DNA from: Endozoicomonas_A sp049275935
GTDB taxonomy: Bacteria > Pseudomonadota > Gammaproteobacteria > Pseudomonadales > Endozoicomonadaceae
Reading direction: 5' to 3'
DNA length: 64,000 bases
NCBI RefSeq assembly: GCF_049275935.1
Contig: NZ_CP184830.1
Coordinates: 558,001-622,000 of the forward strand
Part shown: piece after piece, positions 55,773 to 64,000 of the stretch
How the letters are laid out: the number at the start of each line of letters is the position of its first letter
Position numbering within the stretch: position 1 is the first letter of the stretch
Translations under genes and position numbers: made by a program
The notes under the pieces: model-generated
What the model was told of the DNA's origin: nothing
What the model saw: only the letters and a program-made list of their open reading frames with translations
The model's database searches: none

Positions 55773-58700
55773 ATGAATATTGCCCATGGAACGGGAACCT
55801 CTCAAAGCCTGTGCCCTCCAACAAAGTTTGACACCGAGTCGCTAACGGCCTCTGGCCAATGGACAGTCTGCGAATCAACCAGCAGGCTGCGATCCCATGA
55901 TTCCAGAGAGCCTGAGCGACAGAAGCTGAAGGAAGCTGCCGCCAGTGGACGCCTGGCGTTTCGGGGAATTCAATACACCAAAGAAAAAGATTACTTTTCG
56001 GGTAAGGGAGCACCAAGACCCTTCACTCTCGCTCTGCCGGGGAAGATGATGCCCACCGGGCCCATAACAGATGCTTTCGGTAAATGGATGGTAGGCATTG
56101 TTAACCCCCAATGCCTGCATGTCTACAAACGTGATGCCGACACCAATCATCTGGCGCAGGGCGCTGATGAGAATAAACGGATTGAAAAACACCTGCCTGA
56201 TCTGCAATCACTGCACGACGCACTTCTTGAGCGCAGCAATAAAGTTTTCTGGGGAGTTTATCCTCGTTTCACCTCGGGACATCTGCAAAAAGACGGAACA
56301 TTCAGTTTACCAAAGTTGAAATCCGGCAATAAATCCCACCTTTTTCATTACCCTGAACTGATACTCACCAACTACCGCATGGGAGACGTCAAATGCTTTT
56401 GCGTATACAAGGACGCACAAATAAATATTTCCGATATCCTTAGGCGTAAAAATCAGTGTGAAATTTTACTGGAGCTTGGCCCCTTGCCTCTGGTGGTTTA
56501 CTGCCACCGCACAGGTTCTGTAGAGGTCTATTTTGATGATGAGCTGGAAAGTCCGCACCTGGCCAGCAATGAGAATTCTCTGAATGATTTTGCCTTCTCA
56601 CAGGGCTTAGCCCCAGAGCATTTGAGAGCCATGCTGAATTTGCTGCCAATGCCTTTGCGGGCAAAGGCACTGAGTTCGAAATCAACTCTCTCAGCTGATC
56701 CAGATACCATGCAGCTACTGCAAGAAGCCATCGAGCTGGTAAATAATCCCTGTCATTACAGTTATAAGAGGCTTCTGGAATTGAAACAAAGTGGCTTGCC
56801 AATTCACCAGTTTTTTTCTCATGAAGGAAGTGTTGAATCTTTACTTGGAATGTTACTGGTTTCCGAATTGATCAGAAACGACCGGCCAATGCACAAGCAA
56901 ATCCAGAAACAGGCGGACGAAGCCTGCCGCTTATGTCGGCTGCTTCTGCAGAGCGGTGCAAGACTGGAAAAGAATTTTCCACCCATTTTCCATATGGATG
57001 AGTGCATGCATGCATTAATGCCACTGAGCATTATGAACTATGTTTTGCCTGCCTTTGCTCCATTTGATTTTCTGACCCTGAATCATCTCCGGAGACTACC
57101 TTTAACCGGTTGCCCGGGAAACGTCATTGAATTTGACCGAATCTGCCGGGAAACCACCCAACAGCAGCGGCAAAGCTTTTTGGAAGAGTTAATAATACAT
57201 CATGTGGTTGACTTTAATCCTCCAACTCTCAACACCCTCCAGTCCCTCTTACTGGCCCTGTTCCATTACGGAGCTTCTCTGGACAATGACGTTCTGAATC
57301 GCGTTAAAGTCTATCATGCGAGCAGATATGGTAATGGTAAGAAGATTATTGAAGATTTATCTCTCAATGGTTATATCAAATGGCTTGAAAACCTTCGGGA
57401 TCAACGGGAAAAATATCCTTTCTACCAGAATTGGCCAGAGCATGTCCGGCAGGCTCAGCGGGAAGTTAAGGACCTGAAACAATCTCTCGGCCTGAACGAT
57501 ACCGGCGCATCGGCAACACCATTGACAACCGAAGTACCGGCGGCATTACAGTTTGTGGTGGAAGCGTTCAGTAAACCGCCGGTCCTGCCTGACAATGTCG
57601 GCGATAATGAAAAAACCATCCTGAAAGTATTGCAGCATTATTACCGCCGTCCGGGACCAGAGCGGGTGATAGAGAGCCTTGTCAGACAGACCATGCCAGC
57701 CGTGTGGAAACCACTGCACAGTTGCAGTCATGTTCTGCGGGCCAGGAATAATGGGCTCTGGTATATGGAGTTGCTGGAGAAATTTCAGCAACGCTCCTTG
57801 CACCCGCAAGAAAAAGAACTCCTTTCTCTGGCGATCATCTACCATGACGCGGCTGCCGAAGATGTCGACAAATCAGTAGAAGAAACGAGTTCAGCTGAAT
57901 ATTTCAAACGGGATCTGGCCGGGCACTATCCTGAAAAGCTGCTGGCTGATATGGCAAAGGCGATAGTCAGCAAGGAAAACGATGTCAAGGGTCAAGACGA
58001 GCAGAGCCTTTGTGAGCGTGTGCGCTGGTATCTGCGCATATTACGCTTTGCGGATCGAATGGATGTTATCCGTGGTTGCGGGGTTGGGGCTGATTTCCCA
58101 GGATTAACAGTGACTCGATCTCTGGGTTTTAACGCCAGTCTTCTTGACTTGCCATTGCAGCTGACCAGAGAGTTTACCTCCGAGCCTGACAAAAAGACTG
58201 AATTCCAACGTCATCTTGAAGCCGCCATGCACGGAGCGGCTGATCTGGCGCAGGTAACCTGGCAACTTCTGGATCGGCGCAGAAAAAACTACGCCCAAGT
58301 CTACGGTCTGATCGACAATGGCTCAAAGATCTCCGAAAACTTTGAATGGACTACTGAGCCAGTGCAGAGAATGAACCAGTTTATTGATGACAATGTCCGC
58401 CGCAAAATAGCCCGGGAGGCCGGAATTACTGCTTGTTCAGACCCCAGCCACAAAGCCTGCAGGGCCGATCAGAACAAAGGGATCACTTATGGTATTCATA
58501 ACAGCGGGTATGATCTGGGGCAGGTGACGATTCCGGCCGGAATGACGCTGCTGGAAAAGATGCAGTACGAACATGACCCGTCGCTGCTGAGCCCGGCCAC
58601 ACGACAGGCAATAGAGCAAGAGGTGCAGCGGCTGAAGAACGAAGGTATACGGATGAATCCGGGCACCTTGATTCAGGAAACACTGCATTCGGAGGACGCC

Positions 58701-58829
58701 CGGGAAGTGCTGAAGAAGCGGGGTATTGCTGTGGTCAGCGAGAAGCGTCGCTACTTTAACAACAATGGCTTCCCGGGAGAAAAGGAAATGCTGGTGCCAA
58801 AGAAGATACTGAAAAAGCCACGAGAATAG
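55773..58829 (+). CDS. Array copy 16: SidE-phosphodiesterase/HD-like protein, subfamily A (last copy)
   Basis: 1018 residues; MNIAHGTGTSQSLCPPT, RBS AAAGGAG. H653, H691-D692 and D761 are present. The first part resembles copy 14, with a distinctive AAASGRLAFRGIQYTKEKD segment. GITACSDPSHKACRADQ keeps the Cys/His spacing. The tail KKILKKPRE is unique and basic. After this gene the family sequence, 3' block and promoter motif all stop, marking the right end of the array. Confidence 0.72.
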   Translation: MNIAHGTGTSQSLCPPTKFDTESLTASGQWTVCESTSRLRSHDSREPERQKLKEAAASGRLAFRGIQYTKEKDYFSGKGAPRPFTLALPGKMMPTGPITDAFGKWMVGIVNPQCLHVYKRDADTNHLAQGADENKRIEKHLPDLQSLHDALLERSNKVFWGVYPRFTSGHLQKDGTFSLPKLKSGNKSHLFHYPELILTNYRMGDVKCFCVYKDAQINISDILRRKNQCEILLELGPLPLVVYCHRTGSVEVYFDDELESPHLASNENSLNDFAFSQGLAPEHLRAMLNLLPMPLRAKALSSKSTLSADPDTMQLLQEAIELVNNPCHYSYKRLLELKQSGLPIHQFFSHEGSVESLLGMLLVSELIRNDRPMHKQIQKQADEACRLCRLLLQSGARLEKNFPPIFHMDECMHALMPLSIMNYVLPAFAPFDFLTLNHLRRLPLTGCPGNVIEFDRICRETTQQQRQSFLEELIIHHVVDFNPPTLNTLQSLLLALFHYGASLDNDVLNRVKVYHASRYGNGKKIIEDLSLNGYIKWLENLRDQREKYPFYQNWPEHVRQAQREVKDLKQSLGLNDTGASATPLTTEVPAALQFVVEAFSKPPVLPDNVGDNEKTILKVLQHYYRRPGPERVIESLVRQTMPAVWKPLHSCSHVLRARNNGLWYMELLEKFQQRSLHPQEKELLSLAIIYHDAAAEDVDKSVEETSSAEYFKRDLAGHYPEKLLADMAKAIVSKENDVKGQDEQSLCERVRWYLRILRFADRMDVIRGCGVGADFPGLTVTRSLGFNASLLDLPLQLTREFTSEPDKKTEFQRHLEAAMHGAADLAQVTWQLLDRRRKNYAQVYGLIDNGSKISENFEWTTEPVQRMNQFIDDNVRRKIAREAGITACSDPSHKACRADQNKGITYGIHNSGYDLGQVTIPAGMTLLEKMQYEHDPSLLSPATRQAIEQEVQRLKNEGIRMNPGTLIQETLHSEDAREVLKKRGIAVVSEKRRYFNNNGFPGEKEMLVPKKILKKPRE

Positions 58830-59006
58830 CTCCGGTAAACAGGGGTACACCAGCTCTGTGGCATAAAGCTGGATTCTTCCCTCGCAGTCATTTTAAGTAT
58901 TATGGCGAGAATCGCTTCCCGGTCCATTCCATTGTGCAATTTGTCCCGTGCATAGGTTTTTGCTATACAACTAGTAATAGAAAAAAACCATGAAAAGGAA
59001 TTCGCA

Positions 59007-59174
59007 GTGCCCAGCATTGAAAACAAAAGAGATTTACCTCCCTCACTTCAGTCACTGAATGAAACACCTGACAAGAAGATGCGAAAAAAGGAACAACCCG
59101 TTCCCACGCTTCGACTTACAGGGCCTGAAAGCGTGGCAACCAGAGTTTTACGACACCCTCTGAAAATTCGATAA
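59007..59174 (+). pseudogene. Short GTG-start reading frame, probably a truncated gene
   Basis: 55 codons from a GTG with AAAAGGA about 7 nt upstream: it begins VPSIENKRDLPPSLQSLNE. The last third runs through a MITE-end remnant (ATRVLRHPL is encoded by the inverted-repeat sequence), so the original frame was probably cut by that element. No family is recognised. The rest of the 58830-59192 interval shows no gene. Confidence 0.3.
59104..59160. mobile_element. Remnant of MITE right end
   Basis: GAGTTTTACGACACCCTC at 59143-59160 is identical to the right end of M1, and the preceding TTCCCACGCT also matches M1. An inverted repeat, CCACGCTT/AAAGCGTGG, lies just inside. The rest of the element is missing. 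Confidence 0.55.
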
Positions 59175-59192
59175 CTAAAAAATGGATAAAAT

Positions 59193-59912
59193 ATGAAACT
59201 AAGAGGACCGCTCAGAGCAATTTGGGGTTTTAATGCTACTAATGACACAACAAATTTAGAAGCTGAACAGAAAAAGTTCAAAGGAAGGAGTGTAGAGCTC
59301 AAAAGTCACATTCACCCTGTTAAGTACATTCATCAAGGGCATGTTAATCTCTGTGGTGATGCCTGTGTAGAAATGCTCAGAAGGTTTTATGGTGACGATC
59401 CATTATTTGTTACCAGTATAAATCCAGAAAAAGTTGAATCACTTTCTACTAACCCGAGAAGAATATTTAAAGGATTCCCCTTAGAAGAATTTTACGAAGA
59501 GTCTATTCGTTCAAATTTCAAATTATCTGAGTTGCAATTTCCTGATTCTTCATACACTAAAGAAGCATTAGTTGAGTCTTTAACTGAACTCATTGCCGAG
59601 ACACCTATTCTTCTTAGATATCAAGAAAATTGCTTCTATGGTCATTATGCCCTGTTAATAGGCATTATGGGTGATAAATTAGTCATTCATGATCCTTGGT
59701 CCGGAGGTAGTCAAATAGAAACTGTAGAGTGGTTACAGTCACTGATTTCAGAAAATGAATTAGAAGCATTTCTTGCACAAAACAAGACGGCTGATGACAT
59801 ACTTCCAACAGGCATTATTACAATAAAAGTTGATTCAGAAGATCCAGAACCTTCAGAGGATTTTGATAGCTTAGTTGCCAGAGTAAAAGAGCGCCTTAAC
59901 CGTCGACAATGA
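59193..59912 (+). CDS. C39/papain-like cysteine protease domain protein
   Basis: 239 residues with a candidate triad C54 (NLCGDACVEML), H151 (YGHYALLIGI) and D167 (VIHDPW), and Q48 as possible oxyanion residue. The CG-AC-M pattern and the GHY...HDPW ending are typical of C39-like and related papain-fold peptidases (bacteriocin leader peptidases, also some effectors). There is no signal peptide, ABC transporter or bacteriocin gene nearby, so an export role is not supported. An acidic tail (SEDPEPSEDFDSL) follows. The gene is clearly AT-richer than its neighbours and lies between two MITE-end remnants, which suggests acquisition. The RBS is weak (AAAATGGATAAAAT before the ATG). Confidence 0.65.
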   Translation: MKLRGPLRAIWGFNATNDTTNLEAEQKKFKGRSVELKSHIHPVKYIHQGHVNLCGDACVEMLRRFYGDDPLFVTSINPEKVESLSTNPRRIFKGFPLEEFYEESIRSNFKLSELQFPDSSYTKEALVESLTELIAETPILLRYQENCFYGHYALLIGIMGDKLVIHDPWSGGSQIETVEWLQSLISENELEAFLAQNKTADDILPTGIITIKVDSEDPEPSEDFDSLVARVKERLNRRQ

Positions 59913-59934
59913 TGTAACTGGTTCCTATGCTGGA

Positions 59935-59952
59935 GCGGCTGTCGCAAAACTC
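59935..59952. mobile_element. Remnant of MITE left end
   Basis: GCGGCTGTCGCAAAACTC matches the left inverted repeat of M3 and M4 with one change. With the remnant at 59143 it brackets the protease gene. Confidence 0.5.
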
Positions 59953-60605
59953 AGGTTCCCAAGCTGTCGTGCCCTTTGGGCCCCAGCGAGGGAACCCGGA
60001 CTAAACCCAGCTCCCTGTCTCCAGAATCAGAACGAGATGAAAACGACTTCCTTTTTTCGCCTCAATTAATTAGCTATCGTCGTATATTTTGATTTAATTC
60101 TCAAAAATAATATTAACTTGCTTTTTTAGAAAATTATGAATAAGTACCTGGCCAGTTGGTTTCGCATATTCTGGCGAGTGGATTTTTTCATCCTTTAAGG
60201 CGCAACGACGGGCGCGTAGCCATAGCTACGCAACCAGAGTTGGAACGCAGAAGGATGGAAAAAGCCGCCGGCCAGAATATGCGAAACCAACTGGTTAGGT
60301 ACTTAAAACCTTGCCTTGATGAAAAATTCTTCTCCACATCATCATTACCTTCCGATTCTGCCGCTATTATAGAATAAGTTTTTCTTTCATCTCAGACAGC
60401 AACCCAATGGGTCTGTCTGTGAAAACAAATCTTCACTCTTGAGCGAACTTTCAAGCCATGTAGGGGAATCATCATTAGGCTGACCGGAGAGGTTCACGTC
60501 CGGGTGCGTATGAAGCTTGTCCTACAGAACGCGCCTGCGGTTTATCACTGCGAATAGCCGCTGCGCTTTAACTGAATAGCTAAATTGATCAGGAGCCGTT
60601 GACTG
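59953..60605. other. Gene-free interval before malE
   Basis: No convincing gene. It holds the foldback element at 60142-60304 and AT-rich DNA (60050-60140), and presumably the mal promoter between 60380 and 60600. I found no unambiguous MalT box and no sigma-E-type site. Confidence 0.5.
60142..60304. mobile_element. 163-bp foldback (inverted-repeat) element
   Basis: The 34-bp arms 60142-60175 and 60271-60304 are inverted repeats with two mismatches, and pairing continues inward with ATTTTTTCATCC against GGATGGAAAAA. The centre holds a perfect hairpin, GCGTAGC-CATA-GCTACGC. The whole could fold into one long cruciform or RNA hairpin. It resembles a MITE or REP-type unit unrelated to M1-M4. 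Confidence 0.75.
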
Positions 60606-61823
60606 ATGATCAGATTACTGGGTACTCCGCTTGGCAAAACCATAGCTGCAGCTGCAATCACTCTCGGGACTGCCCTCAGCCCTTTCCAGGCCTTCTCCTT
60701 TGAGGATGATGAACTGGTGATCTGGGTAGGCGGTGACAAGGCCTACAATGGTATCCGGGAAATCGGCAAGGAGTTTGAGGAAGACACCGGCATCAAGGTT
60801 AAAGTTGAGATTCCGGAAAATATTACCGATCGTTTTCAACAGTCGGCAGCGTCCGGTGGTGGACCAGACATTCTCTTCTGGGCCCATGACCGATACGGTG
60901 AATGGGCCCAGAGCGGCCTTCTTTCGCCTGTAAACCCAGCTGCGGATTTCAAAAGCAAGATTGACGATCTGGGCTGGCAGGCGATGACGGTTAGCGGCAA
61001 GATCTATGGTTACCCTGTCTCTATGGAGGCTATCAGCGTGATCTACAACAAGGATCTGTTGCCAGAGCCTCCCGGCTCATTTGAGGAAATGTTTCCTCTT
61101 AAAGACAAACTGGCCAAACGCAAAGTGACTACCATTATGTGGGATCAGATCCAGCCTTACTTCACTATGCCGATGCTTGCTGCAGATGGCGGCTATGTCT
61201 TCAAAAAAACACCGACTGGTTATGATATCAAAGACACCGGAGTCAATAACGCCGGAGCCATGGCCGGTGCCAAAATGCTGACCGAGCTGATTGACAAAGG
61301 CGTTATGCCCAGAGGCGTTGATTATGGTGTTATGGAGTCCAGCTTCAACAAGGGCCAGACAGCCATGATGATTACCGGCCCCTGGGCCTGGTCAAACCTG
61401 GACAAAACCAAAATCGACGGCAAAGATCTGAATTATGGTGTGGCCGCTTTGCCCAGCGTCAATGGCCAGCGTTCCAAGGCATTTGTTGGCGTCTGGGGAG
61501 CCACTTTGAACAGTGCCAGTCCCAATAAAGCCCTGTCTAAAGAGTTTCTTGAAAACTACCTGCTAACAGACGACGGTCTTCGTACTATGAACAGCGATGT
61601 TCCGCTGGGTGCTGTGGTCAATAAAAGCTACATGAAGGAACTGGAAAAAGATCCTCGCATCAAGGTTACCTACGAAAATGCCGTCAACGGTTTGCTCATG
61701 CCCAATGTACCGGAAATGGGCAAATTCTGGTCAGCCATGGAGTCTGCCCTGTTGAACATCACCTCCGGAAGACAGGACTACAAAAGTGCACTCAATGAAG
61801 CAGCCAAGCAGATTGTCAACTAG
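60606..61823 (+). CDS. malE: Maltose/maltodextrin-binding periplasmic protein MalE
   Basis: 405 residues (E. coli MalE has 396). A signal peptide runs from MIRLLGTPLGKTIAAAAITL to about residue 30, ending near FQAFS. The mature protein begins EDDELVIWVGGDKAYNG, the MalE pattern, and includes DILFWAHDRYGEWAQSGLL, MEAISVIYNKDLLPEPP, MITGPWAWSNL and NYGVAALPSVNGQ. It binds maltose and maltodextrins in the periplasm and delivers them to MalFGK2. AGGAG lies about 10 nt before the ATG. malF follows 129 bp downstream, then malG. No malK is in the window. Confidence 0.96.
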   Translation: MIRLLGTPLGKTIAAAAITLGTALSPFQAFSFEDDELVIWVGGDKAYNGIREIGKEFEEDTGIKVKVEIPENITDRFQQSAASGGGPDILFWAHDRYGEWAQSGLLSPVNPAADFKSKIDDLGWQAMTVSGKIYGYPVSMEAISVIYNKDLLPEPPGSFEEMFPLKDKLAKRKVTTIMWDQIQPYFTMPMLAADGGYVFKKTPTGYDIKDTGVNNAGAMAGAKMLTELIDKGVMPRGVDYGVMESSFNKGQTAMMITGPWAWSNLDKTKIDGKDLNYGVAALPSVNGQRSKAFVGVWGATLNSASPNKALSKEFLENYLLTDDGLRTMNSDVPLGAVVNKSYMKELEKDPRIKVTYENAVNGLLMPNVPEMGKFWSAMESALLNITSGRQDYKSALNEAAKQIVN

Positions 61824-61952
61824 GCTGTCTAGATCCCCTTCTACTTATCTCAGTGCAGTGAAATACGACAAGTGATTTCGAGAGTGATTCGTGCAGTTTC
61901 GAGCCCACCAGATCAGAACGTGTGAGCTAAATCTGCTCCAGGAGTCGACCTT

Positions 61953-63503
61953 ATGGAGGCTGATCAGAAAGCAAAGAGCCCATTGACCTGGTTCGTGTGT
62001 GGGTTAATTGGCATGATTGATCTTGTGCTGCTCTATGGCGTGGCCCTGATGTACTTTCAGGGAGAGTTTGCTTTTGCCCTGATCATTCTGGTGATTGTCT
62101 GCGTCGGCACCTGGGTGTTCATAAGCGCTGATGGCTACAACTACCGATATGTTTTCCCTGCAATTCTGGGTGTATCGGTATTTATAGTTTTCCCCCTGAT
62201 CTATACGGTATATGTCGCATTCACAAATTACAGTTCCAGTCACCTTTTATCCTTGGAGCGCGTAAAAATCCTGCATCTGGGCAAAACCTATAAAACAGAG
62301 GGTGAGTCCTATCATTTCAGTGTTTATCAGCAGGGGGCTGATTACCGGGTTCTGTTTATCAGTAACAAGGAGACAGACAAGTACCTTATAAGTCAGCCGT
62401 TCAACGAAACCGTCATTCCAGTGCCATTGAAAGCTGACTTTTCACCGGACCTTCCTGAAGGCAATGAGCTCCCCCTCAAGGAGACCATAAAGCTACGGAG
62501 TACCCTCAAAAAACTGGACGTAGAACTGCCTGACAAGACTGAGCTAACAATGACCAGCCTGAGAAAATTTGGTCCCATGTCAAAAATTTACCGTGACATT
62601 GGTAATGACACTCTGCAGGACACGCGTAATGGCAACCTGCTAAAGCCTGATCATACAACGGGCTATTATATCGAAGTGCCTGAAGGGCAGCCTGATTCAG
62701 CGGGCAAGCAGGTAAGACCGGGCTTTGTCGTTTATAACGGCTGGGATAATTTTGTTCGGGTGCTCAAAGATCCTGGTATTCAGGGTCCTTTCTTAAAAAT
62801 TTTCCTCTGGACCCTGGTATTTGCAGCTCTCTCGGTGCTCTTTACCATGACTGTAGGGTTGCTGATGGCCTGTCTGGTGCAGTGGGAACCCCTGAAAGGT
62901 AATAACTTTTACCGGCTGCTGTTAATTCTTCCTTATGCAGTGCCAGCCTTCATTTCTATTTTGATCTTCAGGGGCCTGTTTAATCAGAATTTTGGTGAGA
63001 TCAATATGCTGCTAAACCTGCTCTTTGGGGTTCAACCCGAATGGTTCAGCAACGAGTATCTGGCAAAAACCATGGTCCTGATCGTTAATACCTGGCTGGG
63101 TTATCCTTACATGATGATTCTCGCCATAGGCCTGTTGAAGTCTATTCCAGATACTCTTTATGAAGCTTCAGCAATAGACGGCGCCTCTCCCATCCAGAAC
63201 TTCTTTAACATCACTTTGCCCATGATCATAAAGCCTCTGACACCGCTGTTGATTGCCAGTTTTGCATTCAACTTCAACAACCTGGTTCTGATTGCACTGC
63301 TGACTGACGGTGCTCCCAATATCATTGGTGCCAGCACTCCGGCAGGTGCCACCGACATTCTGGTGAGCTATACCTTCCGGATCGCATTTGGCCAGTACGG
63401 GCAGGATTACGGCCTGGCTTCTGCCATAGCCACCTTCATCTTCATCATGGTGGGTATCATAGCCTGGGTGAACCTGAAAGCGACTAAACAGGTACTGGAG
63501 TGA
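61953..63503 (+). CDS. malF: Maltose ABC transporter permease MalF
   Basis: 516 residues (E. coli 514). Two closely spaced N-terminal membrane spans are followed by a third (FPAILGVSVFIVFPLIYTVY), a large periplasmic P2 domain (about residues 90-270), and the C-terminal permease core with further spans. The cytoplasmic coupling loop is EASAIDGASPIQNFFNITLP starting at E404, the EAA motif that docks on MalK. Forms the inner-membrane channel with MalG. RBS CAGGAG upstream of the ATG. malG starts 6 bp after the stop. Confidence 0.96.
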   Translation: MEADQKAKSPLTWFVCGLIGMIDLVLLYGVALMYFQGEFAFALIILVIVCVGTWVFISADGYNYRYVFPAILGVSVFIVFPLIYTVYVAFTNYSSSHLLSLERVKILHLGKTYKTEGESYHFSVYQQGADYRVLFISNKETDKYLISQPFNETVIPVPLKADFSPDLPEGNELPLKETIKLRSTLKKLDVELPDKTELTMTSLRKFGPMSKIYRDIGNDTLQDTRNGNLLKPDHTTGYYIEVPEGQPDSAGKQVRPGFVVYNGWDNFVRVLKDPGIQGPFLKIFLWTLVFAALSVLFTMTVGLLMACLVQWEPLKGNNFYRLLLILPYAVPAFISILIFRGLFNQNFGEINMLLNLLFGVQPEWFSNEYLAKTMVLIVNTWLGYPYMMILAIGLLKSIPDTLYEASAIDGASPIQNFFNITLPMIIKPLTPLLIASFAFNFNNLVLIALLTDGAPNIIGASTPAGATDILVSYTFRIAFGQYGQDYGLASAIATFIFIMVGIIAWVNLKATKQVLE

Positions 63504-63509
63504 ACGACT

Positions 63510-64000
63510 ATGATGGTACAGCCAAGAAACCTTAAATGCCGGGTGTGGTCTGCCAGAATCTTTATGATTCTCTTTCTCTGCCTGATCATGTTTCCCTTCC
63601 TGATGATTATTTCGGTGTCTTTTCGTTCCGGTAACTTTGCTACCGGCGACCTGATACCCAGTAATCCCAGTCTGGAACACTGGTATCTGGCTTTTGGTAT
63701 TCCCTGGGAAAATGCCGACGGCTCCATCACCCAGTCTCCCTTCCCTGTTCTCCTCTGGTTATGGAACTCTATCAAAGTAGCGTTTATTTCCACGCTGTTG
63801 ATCCTGCTACTATCAACCACGGGCGCCTACGCATTCGCCAGACTGAGATTCCGATTCAAGGAATCCATGCTTACTGCCATGATGATTCTGCAAATGTTTC
63901 CAGCTGTACTGGCACTGGTTGCCATATACTCCCTGTTTGAGCAGATCGGCAACTATGTTCCCTGGTTAGGTCTGGACACTCTGGGTTCGGTAACTGTCGC
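63510..64000 (+). CDS. malG: Maltose ABC transporter permease MalG, N-terminal part (cut by window edge)
   Basis: About 163 residues from MMVQPRNLKCRVWSARIF, running off the right edge. The first membrane span (FMILFLCLIMFPFLMIISV), FRSGNFATGDLIPSNPS, PFPVLLWLWNSIKVAF, TTGAYAFARLRF and MILQMFPAVLALVAIYSLFE match MalG. The EAA loop lies beyond the edge. Start chosen 6 bp after malF with GGAG upstream; a second ATG directly follows. Confidence 0.96.
   Translation, partial: MMVQPRNLKCRVWSARIFMILFLCLIMFPFLMIISVSFRSGNFATGDLIPSNPSLEHWYLAFGIPWENADGSITQSPFPVLLWLWNSIKVAFISTLLILLLSTTGAYAFARLRFRFKESMLTAMMILQMFPAVLALVAIYSLFEQIGNYVPWLGLDTLGSVTV

Larger units (their letters stand above)
1739..58829 (+). 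repeat. Tandem array of 16 paralogous ~3.1-kb genes with shared intergenic units
   Basis: Sixteen full-length homologous genes follow one another in the same direction. The repeated unit is promoter, leader, RBS (usually ACAGGAGTATTACC before ATG), about 3.1 kb of coding sequence, and often a short 3' block containing CCTTTGATCTCGCTATGA just after the stop. Identity is highest in the last 40% of each gene and lowest in the middle. Neighbours 2-3, 4-5, 7-8, 12-13 and 14-15 are closest in their N-termini, as expected of local tandem duplication. Insertions interrupt the array at 12004-13273, about 19800-21087 and 27363-29480. Confidence 0.95.

Noticed and set aside
3626..57845. A recurring minus-strand frame of about 99 codons (MVDN-QRQ-FFF...) opposite the HD region of many copies
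   Set aside because: It is the antisense of the highly conserved plus-strand coding block, so its conservation follows from the sense protein. It has no RBS or independent start context.
1826..58829. The array as a polyketide or nonribosomal peptide system, or as contact-dependent toxin cassettes
   Set aside because: The proteins have no carrier, condensation, adenylation or filamentous haemagglutinin-type repeats, no signal peptides, and each is a complete gene with its own start.
60156..60377. 73-codon plus-strand frame upstream of malE
   Set aside because: Most of it lies in the foldback element and there is no RBS.
60470..60530. Segment around GGAGAGGTTCACGTCCGG, considered as a group II intron 3' end
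   Set aside because: It recalls intron domain V fragments, but the paired stem, tetraloop and catalytic triad are not present and there is no reverse transcriptase gene nearby.

Overview
The window reads as a chromosomal segment of a gammaproteobacterium of roughly mid GC content. The flanks are a maltose/maltodextrin locus. At the left edge is the 5' part of a glycogen/maltodextrin phosphorylase gene (minus strand), followed divergently by a Mak-like ROK sugar kinase. At the right edge are malE, malF and the start of malG. The flanking proteins look like those of marine Oceanospirillales, and a host-associated Endozoicomonas-like organism is my best guess. That is an inference from gene content only; there is no rRNA or other taxonomic marker here.

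Between the two halves of the mal locus (about 1739-58829) lies a head-to-tail array of sixteen full-length paralogues, all on the plus strand, each 1009-1042 (up to 1047) codons. I number them 1 to 16. None has a signal peptide or membrane segment. Each has a conserved N-terminal region, a variable middle with degenerate ankyrin-like helical character, a conserved C-terminal half with an H...HD...D arrangement like HD-fold phosphodiesterases and (my best guess) the SidE-type phosphodiesterase domain of Legionella, and an invariant C-x4-H-x2-C-x12-H motif near the end. Copies 11-13 form a distinct subfamily (B) in which the HD dyad and the last Asp are replaced, so they look like pseudoenzymes. 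Copy 14 has lost only the His of the HD pair.

The main finding is regulatory. Fourteen of the sixteen copies, plus a J-domain gene inside the array, are each preceded by a near-identical site reading GGAACTT, a 16-17 nt spacer, then TCTAA or TCCAA. This matches the established promoter consensus of the envelope-stress sigma factor RpoE (sigma-E). A degenerate version precedes a ccdAB cassette. The array therefore looks like a locally amplified sigma-E regulon. The two copies without the site have visible explanations: copy 10 lost it in a deletion that fused the end of copy 9 to its leader, and copy 6 is separated from the degenerate site by ccdAB and a coiled-coil gene.

The array also carries passengers and scars: a Ser/Arg/Asp/Glu-repeat J-domain protein (12089-13117), a decayed fragment of a seventeenth copy (13175-13273), a CcdAB-type toxin-antitoxin pair and a heptad-repeat protein (19890-21002), and a 606-residue unknown protein on the minus strand (27461-29281) in a segment bounded by a 10-bp direct repeat. 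Four copies of a MITE-like element with inverted ends and an internal 21-bp tandem repeat of variable number sit in the leaders of copies 2, 3, 12 and 13. To the right of the array are a C39/papain-like cysteine protease gene flanked by remnants of the same MITE ends, a 163-bp foldback element, and malEFG.
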